Below, piece by piece: positions 14,301-28,200 of a stretch of 64,000 bases of DNA (position 1 is its first letter; every line of letters begins with the position of its first letter). The notes under the pieces are model-generated. The model saw nothing but the letters and a program-made list of their open reading frames with translations, ran no database searches and was not told where the DNA came from. Both the position numbers and the translations under genes were made by a program. Origin of the DNA: Zoroaster sp. YZ-2022 (Eukaryota > Echinodermata > Asteroidea > Forcipulatida > Zoroasteridae); NCBI GenBank assembly GCA_029582265.1, contig CM055820.1, positions 17,194,485-17,258,484 on the forward strand, read 5' to 3'.

Positions 14301-17300
14301 TTAAATCAATTGATGCAAGAATTTCATTAATCTATAATAATAATAAGGCTAACAAAACTAAGTCTCTGGTTTCTGGTCGCCTCAGACCTGCATGTCGGCA
14401 TTTTTAATTTTCTTTTTTTTTGGCTATAAAATGATGTCAAAATTGCTGGATCGATTGGAATTCTGCTGTACTGTGTTTTAAATGACTTTTTCACATAGGG
14501 GTACGAACATTTGCTCGATTTGTGAGGCCTCTCTTAGCCACCATACTTTGTATATGGGAAATTTGGTCCCTGCATATACAATGTATCACGTATTTCCCTG
14601 TTGGCAAAAAAAAAGAAAAAAAGATGGTCAAAAAAAAAAAAGCATGTCACCGCACCGATTTTGAAGCTGACTGATGACCAGAAACCGGAGACTTTTTTTT
14701 TTGGCCAAATATGTACCTAAAGTATAATTTTATGTTTTTATCATTAGGTCATGTTCTGATTTATTTTGTGACCGTGTTCATTCTCCGTACTTTCATTCCC
14801 AGAACAACTACCGTACCCTACCCTCCTTTAAAGGGTAAAGTTTTGTTTTAATTTTAATTAATTTAAAAAATAAAACCAGGCCCTGCTGTCCTCTTCCCTG
14901 GCTACAAGCCTTGGTTTTTGGGGGTGTAATTTACATGTTTCTGAACTTTGAATTGAATTTCAACAAAACGTACCAGCACTGGATTCTGCAGATGTATTAA
15001 ACATATTGCTGCTTTTGTATACTGACATGTTTAATGTTGTTCATTTTATAAAATCAATTTTATAAACCAACACATCTGGTTGTGTTTCCGGCTAATGGTC
15101 ATTGGGAACGATGAACAATTATGCACTACCAAGGATATTCTGTTGACAATATAGTAATAACCAAATCCTTTGTGGTTAATGTTTAATTTTTTTCAGGAAC
15201 CCAACAAGACATAAGTAAAACTAATCCTGAGGACGATCAGAGCATACTGATCGAAACGTCGAGTTGTACCTCCAGTTCTTTTCAGAACTAATTACTACTC
15301 AATTGAGCATTTCACATGGTGTCACCGCAATTAGTCTTACTTATCCTCCTCACCATGCAAAGCTACAAGTTTTACCAACAAGACATGTTAATACTGAAAT
15401 AATATATCATTATGCAGTACTATTCTGTTGACAGTACAGTAATAACCAAATACTTCATGGTTAATGTTTATTTATTTTGTTAACCAAACAGAAAATGAAT
15501 TGTAACAATAAAAAATACAGCATTTTAAATTTGCGAAATGTGTACACTTTTGTACACAGACCGTGTACATGTGTAAACAATTATTGTTATATCACGAGTA
15601 AATGGCAATATGGATTTAAAAATAATAGTACAGATTAAAAAAACAAATCCAAGTCTGGCACAAAAACATCCTCCGAAATTTCTGGTTGTATTAAAATTTA
15701 AACAAATTATCAGTTGAACTTCCTGGGAATCGTGATATAATAATAGCGGGCCCATACTGGTCGCGAAATATATAGTGGAAATGGAAGTTTCCAGTTTTTA
15801 AATGTAGGAAACATTTACACGTTTCATGAATCTGAAAACATTTAGTGAATTTATTTTTGTGTAAGCGTATAAACTTGTAAACGGCCCAACCCTAATGCAT
15901 ACGACATGTGCGATGTAGTAGAAGAACAAGAAATTACTTTACTGCAATTGCTTCTCTTCACCCAGGAGTACAAAACATGTGGAGTGTTGTGGCCGAGCGG
16001 TCTAGCTTACCGGACTCAATTTCTGGTGTTAGCAGCAGAATGTGGGTTCGAAACCCGGCCGTGACACTTGTGTCCTTGAGCAAGACACTTAACCATAATT
16101 GCTTCTCTCCACCCAGGGGTTAAATGGGTACCTGTGAGGGCAGAGTTGGTTGATTAGCCCTATGCGCTGTAATGGCAGCAATTGAGCTGTATACTCCCCA
16201 GGGAGCTGAGATGGTTTCAGGAATGATTTATGAGCCTTACGAGCTTTATGAGCAGGGGTAATAATATAATGCGTCTTGAGCACCACTCAGTTGGTGGATA
16301 CGTGCGCTATATAAGTCCACACATTATTATTATTATTATAAATGGGTTACCTGTGAGGGTAGAGAGGGTAATTGTGTTTGATTAGCCCTATAGCGCCACA
16401 AGGTTGCACATAGTGGGCTGTATACTCCCCAGGGAGCTGATAAAGATTATAGGAATGACACTGGCCCAGTGACCAGGGGAAATAAATGTAAAGCGCATTG
16501 GGACATTATGTGAAATGCGCTATATAAGAATGGAATATTATTATTATTAAAAACATGAATTAAATAGTATCCATTTTTGGCTGTGAAATCCAACAAAATG
16601 AATAAACCAGAGATCATTGGTTTTCCATGGCAAAACCCCCATTTGGTAGCTTACATGGTCCTCATCACACAGGCTGGATTTAATTTAATGAGCATCATTT
16701 TCAAGCATGTTGAAAAACAGCTGTGAAGATGGCCATTTGCTTTACGGCTTCTAACACACTTTTGACATGGCCGATCAATACGCAACTTAGGCTTACAAAG
16801 TTGAATGAGTGCTTGAGTGAATTTGTTTAATTCCTACAACACAAGTTATCTTTTGACCAGTTCTCTTTTGATGGATATGGCTATTCGAATTGCAGCCAGG
16901 ACCATGGTACTTCTTGTGTCCCTGAGCAAGGCACTTAACTCTAATTGCTTCTCTTCACCAATAAATGGGTACCTGTGAGGGTAGAGATGATTATTGTGTT
17001 TGATTAACCCTGCAGCTCCAAAAAAAAGTTGCATATAATGGACTTTTATACTCCCCATAGAGGGAGATGGGAAAGATTATAGGAATGATATTGGCCCAGT
17101 GACCAGGGGAAATAATGTAAAGCGCATTGGGACATTATCTAGGGGTGTAATCCCACAAGACTGATCTGACAAACATGCAGGCCTATTCAGAGGAGTCTTC
17201 TACAAATCCTGCAACAACAATCATCTCGATTCCCCACACAAATGCCTCTTTACATCCAACCCACCAGAAGCAAATTCTAGCCTTTACGATGGCATATAGA

Positions 17301-20300
17301 AGCCTAAATACACATAATTGGTAAAAAGAAATTGATTTACCCCTGCATAGCCTAATTATTCCACCATTCTACCAACCAGCTGCAGGCACGAAGCCAAACA
17401 ATTTGTCAAGGAAGGGGCAGTGACCAATTAAAACAAAAAAGTATATCCCAGGAAAATTTTCACATGGAAAATATTTTGATTGACTGAGGTCACAGAACAA
17501 CAATACTCCTTCCCCATCTAAGAGTACAAACGAGGTAAAATTGTTTTGTTTTAATAAATATGTGTATTAAAAAAAGAAGAAAGGGTACCTGTTAACAAAG
17601 TATCTGTTATGGGCAATTCCATGGTTATTCACGTTACATCTTTGAGGTATTTGGTCCACTCATAATGCCATAATTTCCTTACTTATATATTACAATTATA
17701 ATTAGTTTTCTCCCAGTAGTTGCATTATACCCAGGCCGTACTACATTGCATGGGTGGATCCAGAACATTTTTTAGGGGGGCTGAATATCAAAAACAATTT
17801 TGTTTCAGTACTACAAAAATTACAATGAAATAATCAAAGGGAGAGAAAAACAAAGCACAGTGAGGGAATGCGTTCTCCCCTCCCCCTCTCTCTCTCTCTT
17901 TTTCTCTTTTTTTCTCACGTTACATTTTTTTAACATAAAATGTTACGTGTAATAAAAATGTTGCGTTTTCTTTTGTATGGAGTGTCATGGTCGAGCGGTT
18001 TAGTGCATCGGATTTGGGTACTGATGGCTGAGTCGTCAGAATGTGGGTTCGAATCCCAACCGCGACCATGGTGCTTGTGTCCTTGAGCAAGACACTTTAC
18101 CATGATTACTTCTCTCCACCCAGGGATAAATGGGTACCTGTGAGGGCAGAGTTGGTTGTTGTGTTTGATTAGCCCTATATGCGCTGTAATGGCAGCAATT
18201 GAGCTGTATACTCCACAGGGAGCCGAGATGGTTTCAGGAATGATTTATGAGCCTGATGAGCAGGGGTAATAATATAATGCGCCTTGAGCACCAGTTTGGT
18301 GGATACGTGCACTATATAAGTCCACATTATTATTATTATTATTATTATATACTGTACATATAATACATTTCTGATTTTGTGATGAGTAAGGTCTAGATAT
18401 AATTCAACTACCGTGAAAAAAACTGATACGTGAAATATGTATTACGGCATTGAGAGTGGGCTCAAAACGTCAGAAATGTAACATGAGTAACCAACCTATA
18501 CATATCGCGGAACCCGCTGCTATACAGGATTCTAGCCGGCCAATCGTCATCGGGCAAGCTCGGTGGTTGAGAGGTTAACCCTCCTGCACATGGAGGCCAC
18601 TCCGATCCACAAAATTCTGTTCTTTAGCAACCTTCAGTACATACATGTACAAGCCTGCTGTCCTTTCCAAGTAATCTTACAAAATCAACTGTGTGCCACC
18701 GAAGGCCACTGTAAATGTTTGAACATGGCCTACGATGTATCGATGGGAGACCACCTTACCCTGCAATCTCAGTGGTGTGACAGTGCACAGAAGGGTAACC
18801 ATGGGAGGCCACTGGCAACAGCTAATGGCTTGGAGTGGCCTGAATGGGTTGTTTCAAAAATTGCACTGATTGTAGGAGGGTTAAGACGTCTGCACTAGTA
18901 AGCAGGAGGTCGTGGGTTTGAATCCCGCCCGAGGCACCTGTGAAGTTTTTTCCACAGACACTCGGAAAGCACTGAGTATACAATGCTATACACACGTCAG
19001 TGTAGGGCAAAATTAAATCAATTGTTTATCACCCGACGCAAGAATTTCATCAACCTATGAGTAACCATGGAATTTCCCATCCGGTTGTAAAACAAAAACA
19101 AACAAACAGGATTTTCATTGTTTTCTTCAAAAACGTGAGCACCAATTGTGAGGGAACTTTCACTGGCTAGTTTTATGGTATATAGGGGGGGGGGTGGAAT
19201 GAGTGTATGTCACCAAAAAACAAATGTTGTACTGTGTTTCGATTCTTAGGAAGATCTTTTCCCTCTGGAAAAAAAAAAATCTATACTCACTTAATTTTTT
19301 CAAGAGGAATAACCACGCGAGCAAAATTTCCAAAGCCAGTCGTCACACCATAAACAACTGGAAAATAAATAAACAAAATACTGTAAACATAATTCCACTA
19401 AAAACAAAGGGTGTCAAATTTCAATCGTTAATATCGTGACAATTTACAAAAACACGTTTTCCCATTTTGAATGCTGTGAATAAAGATGTAAATTACGTAA
19501 ACTTTAGTTGTATTGGGAATCAGTCTTGATTTATAAGTAACATTCACTTGAATAATTGTCTTTAATTTGTCAACCATATGAACTAGTTTATTTTTACTAT
19601 TGTATGATTTTAGTAGATTTTAGTAGATTTTAGTAGATTTTAGAGGTGTAAATTAATGGCTGTGTAAATACACCGATTCATTTAGCAGTATCAGGGATGT
19701 GATTTGACAAAAGTAAAACATAAAAAAAATGGGTAGCGGGCCTGGGTCTCCCTTTGGTCTAGAGGACAAAGCCCCCTGAACCTCCTGTGGGTAGCGGGCC
19801 TGGGTCTCCCTTTGGTCTAGAGGACAAAGCCCCCTGAACCTCCTGTGGGTAGCGGGCCTGGGTCTCCTTTTGGTCTAGAGGACAAAGCCCCCTGAACCTC
19901 CTGTGGGTAGCGGGCCTGGGTCTCCCTTTGGTCTAGAGGACAAAGCCCCCCTGAACTTCCTGTGGGTAGCGGGCCTGGGTCTCCCTTTGGTCTAGAGGAC
20001 AAAGCCCCCTGAACCTCCTGTGGGTAGTGGGCCTGGGTTTCCTGTTTGGTCTAGAGGACAGAGCCCCAAACCACCTGGATCTTTAATTTTGAATGATTTA
20101 CAGACTCTCCACATCCCCATAAACAAGAAACTAGAGGTTTGGACACAATACAGGCTTTCTTTCCTTGGTTGTTCTAAAGACTCTGTGAGTAGCATTCACT
20201 GAAAGTGGTTTATTTATAGCCCTGAGCAACAACATAGAGTAGGGATACCGGTGGCCTCTTGCTCCATAACATTGGTGGCTACTTCTCTTCTTTCAAGAAT

Positions 20301-23300
20301 ATTTTGAGGCAAAGGGAGATTTGTAAAAATTTCTGAAATCAGGAAAAATCCTGAGGAAGCACAGGCCTGTAGTGTTTTAAATGTTTACTAATGCATTATG
20401 TATGAAATATATTTTTGTACATCAATATTTGGCCTTTAGCTAAACCTCAATTTCTCTGTTTTACAAATCTCCATAAGTGTTCTAACATAATAAATACTGG
20501 CTTGTTTTCAATTTGATCTTACTCTAAATTCTCAATTTTGATTGCTATACTCTGATAAAATGGATAGTCGGATACCAGCGTGAGTTTGACTTGACCAATG
20601 AAGTTTTCTCGTTAAAAGTGAAATTTTCCAGACTCGTGACTCGGACTTGGACTCGAGTCCGACTCGAGTCACATTTTTGGTGACTCGGACTCGAGTCATG
20701 ATTAACAATGACTTGGACTCAGACTCAACCCTTTGGACTCGGACTTGGGACTCGGACTCGATGTTTGTGACACGGACTCGACGGCAAAATGCCCAATATT
20801 CACTATTTGCAAAATTGTGTTTTAAACAATGCGAACAGATTTATAAAATTGATAACGTGCATCCTATGTCGTCGTAGTAATGCGATCGGAATCGCTTACG
20901 CAGCGGCCGCATGAAAACAAAGTGCGTCTTCCAGAAATTGATTACAAATCATGTGCCAAAGCTTCAGCGTACAACATCGTAGGAATAAAACGTGTATTTT
21001 GACAAGTTGCTGAATGCATCATGGAGAAAGATGGATGGACTACATTCTGAATGACATATTATAGCAACTCTTGTAAACAGCGCCCTCACCAGCCATGTTA
21101 AGGCGTGGTGGGCCTGCCACTCCTTTGGTGAAAAGCAGCTCATTCCGCCACGCTAGAAATTGTCCATGCCACCCTAAATCAATGTACATGTACATTGATT
21201 TTTTTCCAACAAATTTTATCTTTTTTTTTAGCTTGATTAACAATTTATGTATCGCTACGTCGGTGGCTAGTTTGTTTCTGATGCTTACCCAGTCTATAAC
21301 ATACAATGTCAGCATATAACATACCGTACGTTTGGGTAATGCTAATTCCTGGTTTATGAGAGACTATAACCCGATGTATGCATATTTTTAAATGATGAAA
21401 TTATGGCCCAGGGGAATGAAATTTGTTGATAAAAAGCTGGTCTAGTTTCGTGATGCATTTGTTTGGCGCATAACAAATCCCCCGCCCCCCCCCCCCAAAA
21501 AAAATTTTAATTAAAAATGCCACTCAAAATCACCACAGATGAGTATATTTTAAAAATCCATAAAATAAATTTCAATGGTGCTCACTGTCTGTATTTGTCA
21601 GTATCAATATACGTGTTTTTATTGTTGCTTTTGTACCAATACCAGCGCTAATTCTTTTACTCCATTTAAACACAATAATCTTTGTCAAAATTATCAACCA
21701 GGATGCAAAATATTATCGGCACACAAGAATCGCTATTGTACACTCACGGTGACTCATTAATAAAACATCTCTTCAAAAAGAATAGTACATTTGTGTAATA
21801 CCATCTGGACCTTGCTCTATGGTAATACCAATATTAAGGTAATGTACATTACTTTTCAGAAAGAAAAGAAAACGTTGTGTCATTCATATACCAGCATTTC
21901 CAACATTTAAATGTGTCAATTGCCTGATATAAAAATACAAAGATAAAATCATTTCCAACTGATTATTTTTAAGCGATCACTCACACTAACACCAGTGACT
22001 CAACATGTAGGTTATCAATATATAAAAATGAATTATGATAGTGCTATGGCGATCAGACTTAAGGATCTTTAAACTTGACAACGTCGAAATTAATCATGAT
22101 CTCCATTCTGCAATAGTTCCATTCAAACAATGGATCAACATTGTGGGGTGATGGATGGTTTCTGAGACTAATTGCTGACCCTACTTTAATCATGCTGTAT
22201 TAATACAAGAAAGATAATATTCAATGAGTTGTTAATAAAAAAAAAGTTAATTAAAGAAAAGTATGAAAATAAATTTATGAAAATAAATCTTTGGTTTAGT
22301 CAAATTGATGAGATACTAGTCCAGATGTCGAGTATTTTTTTCACTTAACTTTGAACCTTGACATTATGTATAAGGTTTTCTTTTTTGTTGTTGATTTTTT
22401 AAAGTGACTCGCGACTTGGACTCGACCTTCGTGACTCGTGACTCGGACTCGACCCATATGACTCAGGACTCGGACTCGACACTGGGGACTCAAACTCGGA
22501 CTTAAGGTTTGAGGACTCAAATACAAGTCCGAAATTTTCTGAATAAAAGAAACAGGAAAGAAAGGGAAAAAAGGACCAAAGGATTTTCACGAGTCTTTTC
22601 ACCTTTGTTCTAAGTAAAGACTGTTTGCTGTGACACAATGTAGAAATTAGTAGTAAATAGTTCTGAAAAGAACCAGTTGGTTACAACTCGACGTTTCGAT
22701 CAGTATGATCTGATCGTCTTCTCCTGAAGACAACCAGAGCATACTGATCGAAATGTTTACATGGTGTCACCACAAACAGTCTTTACTTATCCTTGCAAAG
22801 CTACACGTCTTACCCACCTTTGTTCTCTTTGACAATCTTATCAATAAGATCCCTGGCTGCAGTGACCTTCTCCCACGCTTTGTCTGTCAGCTGAAACCAA
22901 AATAAAAGATGCTTGTGTGGTCAAATATACTTTTACTTCCAGTTTACTTTATTTCCATATCAATACATACAAGACAAGACAAGACCGACAACCGAATGGC
23001 AACCACTCTATGGTAAAAAAAAGAAAAAAAAGGCAGACCAAGAGCAAGATGGCGGGACGAAATTGCTGAGGCACTGGTGGGGATACCTGGATGGGTGAGA
23101 CATGCAAGGGATAGACGAATGGAAGCGGCATGGAGAGACCTTCGACCAGCAGTGGGACACAACAGGCTATGATGATGATGATGACATATAAGACATCCAC
23201 AGTACAGTCCAACTACATAAAAAATTATTATTTATTTTTTATAAAATAATAAATTAATAATAATTACATCATATATTTATTTAATTATTTATTCAATGTT

Positions 23301-25228
23301 TAAAACATATACATCACAAAAGCAGCACTTGGCTGAAATATTGCAATCTACAATAAAAAAAATTCAAAGTCTGGCAAATTACACAACATAAAAAGAATCA
23401 ACAAAATTACAAATTGCACAAAGGGACAACTAGCAAAATTAGCAGCATGAAATGTTCTAGTTTAAAATATTAACAACAGTGGGTATGGGGGAATTCCTGA
23501 ATCTCTCAGTCCTATAGCCTTGGGAACATTAAAAAAATTCTTGGTACGCAGAGCCACACTAGGTGAGTCATCAGAGGGAGGTAAGAAATCCCAGTATAAT
23601 TCTGATTTAAGAAGACTTTTACCAAAGTTGAGAATTAGATTTTCCCTACGTGAATGCAGTGAGGGCAGGTTGGTAATCCACAGGGCATTTTCATAACAAA
23701 CGTAATCATCATGTAGAATAATTCTAAGTGCCCTTTTCTGAACTCTTACGACACCAAAATCCACTAAAAACAAACAAACAAACAAAACAGTAGATAAAAC
23801 TTTGTCCAGGGAGGAGCAAACCATATTTAAAAAAAAAGTAACCCCTGGAAAATATTTCGCCCAGGAAAATATAAATTTTGTTCACAGAACAACTACCTCC
23901 ACATCACCTGTTATGGGTAAAAATGGGGTAACACATTTTCCTGTGGGGCAATTTTTATGATAAAAACCCCACAAATTTCAATTAAAAAAATACAATTAAA
24001 ATGGATCAAAAAGTATAAAAATAGTTAAATAAATATATATAATGTACATATGGATACGAAGAGGAAATTAAAGAAGCAATGATGCACGAGGGGATTTGAA
24101 AAAAAATTGGGGTTTTGTTGAATTGGTTTGTGTTATAGATGTACAATCCAAGCACGGGGGAAGAAAATATTAGAAACAGCAAGCTTAAAGCGTCAGATTT
24201 TCCGTAGTTCCCTAAAATACGATGACCATGCAACTCCAACAAAAAAATTTAAGCATTATTTCAAAACTGAGATAATTCTCCAATGATATTGGGAATACAC
24301 TGATCAATTACAAATATTACAAACATTTCAAAGCTTGAGAAAGTCATTGCATTCTAACAAATTGCATGAAACTTTAAGAGACGAAAAGCTAATTTTGTGG
24401 GAGCAAGTCACATATACATGTATATATTTCATTGTCTGGTTCAATGCCACCCCTAAGTGCGAAATTGATAAACTGAATCGGGTGGCTAAAAATGCATCAA
24501 ACGTAATTGGAGTTAAGTTGGATGACATGAAGACAATCTATTATAAGAGAATGAAGAAGCGTGTGGATAATATTGTTCAGGATATTCATCATCCAGCTAA
24601 TGAGTTCTTCCACCTGATGCCTTCAGGAAGAAGGATGAGATCCATCAGTGCAAAAACTGACCGTCTTAAGAATAGTTTTATACCATCGGCCGTGCGGGTT
24701 TTTAATAATGGGAAATTTTAAATTGAGGATATTGTAATTTTAGGTATATTTTTTATTGTATTGACTGTTGTAATTATTGTTTAATTGTATTGTACGTGTA
24801 TGACTGTTCCTAGGACTGCATCTTCATATGGTGATCGTGCATTTTATGCAGCTGCTCCTAAACTTTGGAATGTCTTGCCAGTAGAACTTTGCAGTTGCAG
24901 TTCAATCAATGTTTTCAAGATTATTTAAGACTGCTTATTGTGCTTGATTTTTGAATATGTATGTAATGTAATACATGTAATGTTTTGCTTGATTTTTGTT
25001 TTACATATATCTTTAGTTAATATGTGTATATGCATGTATATGTACAGTATATGGTATGTGTATGTGCATGTGTGTATGTATGCATATGTAGGCCTATACA
25101 TGTACAATGTACATGTATATATATATATATATGTGTATGTGTGTACTTTCTATAATGTTCATATTTTTGCTGTGTTAATTGTTGCGCCTCGGAATAGGCA
25201 TGCCTAGATAGACGGCGCATTATAAATG

Positions 25229-25261
<33 letters not shown>

Positions 25262-28200
25262 GATGTTGCAAGTTCAATATTACAAATTCCTGTGATTGTT
25301 TTTAATCATTGGCTAAATAAACTATTATCTTATCTATCTAAATAAACTATTATCTTATGTGCATGAAGACAACTAAATTTACAGAAATCAAACCATCCCC
25401 CTGCATGTCAGTACATGTACATGCAGTATTTAGTACAGTGATTAGTTCAAATTCAATTGCACGTACTGGTTTATTGAGTCCCACAAAAAATTCCAATTCC
25501 AAGTTCAAAGAAAACCAAAACAATAAAACACAGACGCAAACACCCCCCCCCCCCACACACACACACACACACAGACCTTTGTTGCTATCACTATGTGGAC
25601 ATTCCTTTGTTCTCCTGTACTTAAGCACAGGAATTTCTTAAAATCGTTCCCATTTCACACAGAAGAGTGTTTTGAGAGCAGTTTTCGTTCTATTTTTCCC
25701 TTTTATTTTTTTAATAATATCCTTCGATTTAAGTCAAAGAACCTGCCTAGACAAATCACTAATTTCAGAGATATTCGTACTTTTCCAAAGTCCAAAAACA
25801 CTGTGTGGACGTGTGTAAGTCCACATAGTGCACAGAGTTCCTACACTGTGTGGACATCCTTTCTTCCGAAGTCCACATAGTGTATGCTACGCCTGCACAC
25901 ACACACACACAAAAGGGGCTTCCTGCAAACTAGATTTTCTGTGGTTGGATGTACTTACACGTTATACAAAATGTAACAATACCCAAGTAAACTTTCAATT
26001 GTGTGGTTGGCTACACTTTACATGTCATACAAATTTTCAAGGTAAAATTTCAATTGTTAATATAGGTTTTCCCGGCCAATTTCAACAAAAAAATCATTCA
26101 ATTTCATCAACACGCTTTCAAATTCACGCGATTTTGATAATTCAATCCAACTAGGGTTTCTCTTTCTATATTATTGCATTCAATTTCGTTTTTGTGCACA
26201 CATGATTTCTTTCTTTTCATTCTATTTCGTTTATAGGCATTCAAAACTACAAGATCACCATTCTTATGTTGAATACCTACCACATTTTCGCAATAGGTGC
26301 AATCAAATTCAGAGTCATCGAAGCGCACCAGCCTGTTGCTGCTGGCTTTGACGAAATTGAATGAACTTTAGCGACCATTTGAAATTGAATGATCTTATTT
26401 GTCGAGTGAATGCTCAAGTGTTGAAATTGAATGATCTTATTTGTCGAGTGAATGCTCAGGTGTTGAAATTGAATGACTCTTTTTAACTGTTGAATGCTGA
26501 TGTAGCTGAGCATTTATTTTCAAACGAAATTGAATGAGCTGGGTATCAAATTGAATGATTTTTTTTCCGAAATTGGCCGGGAAAACCTCTAATAAAAAAA
26601 ACAACCCTTGAGCCTCAATTCAGGCAGGTATGGTTGGTATTACGGCATGAAAAATGAGCAAACCTCCAGAAGGCAGCATGATCGAATGGTAATACAGCTC
26701 TGTGGCATTAAAAAAAAAAACTTGACGTTTCGATCAGTGTGCTCTGATTGTCCTCAGGAGAATGCCGGACTCTGGGAATGCTGCTGCTTAAGTAGGCTGC
26801 TGGAGGATTACGCGATGACAGGATGCTGGAGGATTAGTGCATTGAAGCATGCAGGCAGGAACTGTTGAGACTTAGGATCCCAGGAGTTGGGGGAAGGAGT
26901 GTGTGCTCACTGAACCGAATCAGTTGTTGACAAGCAGGGGGGAGGGGGGGGGGGAGGGGTGGTTAACTTAGGATATAGGAGATCCCTCAGTCTGGGGTGG
27001 GTTGTGGACTTTGGATATAGAAGATTCTTCGGTCCGTAGTAGTGGTCACCAAATATCGCTGATGTAGAAGCCGATGTCCTGTGGCACAGTGTCGTGTTTG
27101 ACGATCTCGATTGCCTCTCTGATGCGTCTGGGGTGCAATGTGTCGATGGGTGATGAGTTGGGCTGCCTGCCAGTCGATTTGGTGGTCCTTGATGTGTGAG
27201 TGCTTGACGATGGCTGACTTCTCAAAATCTCCTCTGCGGCCATGTGCTCGGTGTTCTTTCAGTGATTGTATGTGATTTTTTTTTTTGTGGTTACTTTTCA
27301 AAGGCAATCTGTTATCCAGTCGTCTGGCTTGCAGGGAGTGTATTGATAAAATGCGCACATGTGTACACTTCATCCATAAAACAGTAAAGAGCTAGATTTG
27401 TACAAAGACCTACATGTACGTCTGTGAATGTTTCAGCTTATTTCATTGTGTGGTTTCAAGAAAATAATGAAAATTATTTCAGGTTTGTTTGTATATGAGG
27501 GCAGAGTTGGTTGTTGTGTTTGTTTAACCCTATATGCGCCAAAATGGCAGCAATTGAGCTGTATACTCCCCAAGGAGCTGACATGGTTTCAGGAATGATT
27601 TACGAGCCTGATGATCAGGGGTAATAATGTCATGTGCCTTGAGCACCAGTTTGGTGAAATACGTGCGCTATATAAGTCCACATTATTATTATTATTATTA
27701 TATAATGTGGAAAATCATCACGCTGAGTGATATTTTTCAAATTTGTAAATGTTCAACATACTTCTCATGTTTTCTCGATAAAAGAAAAACAGCATTTCCC
27801 TGAGACGAAATAAATTCACAGCATGTTTGGTATCATTACAATCTTAAAAACCAAATAAGCTTTTATATAATAATTCAGAACTTTTGTTTTGGGGCAATTA
27901 TCAATATTGTCCAAATGCATGGACTTTGATTCCACAGTGTTCCTCTTATATTTACCTGTATATCATGTTTCAAGTGTATGGTAATACATGTGCGCTTGAA
28001 TTGAATTGAAATATTATATATCAAGGGCTTAAATCCAGAACTGGTTATGTCCAAAATCGGCATATTGAAAAAAAAAAAATGAGTTTAAAAGTTTGAATCT
28101 TTCTGAAAAAGCAGAAACTCCCCATAACACATTTTTGGCAAAAGTGGACAGACCCAGTTCTGGTGTTAAGCCCTCGATATCGCAACTCTATTTGTTTCCG

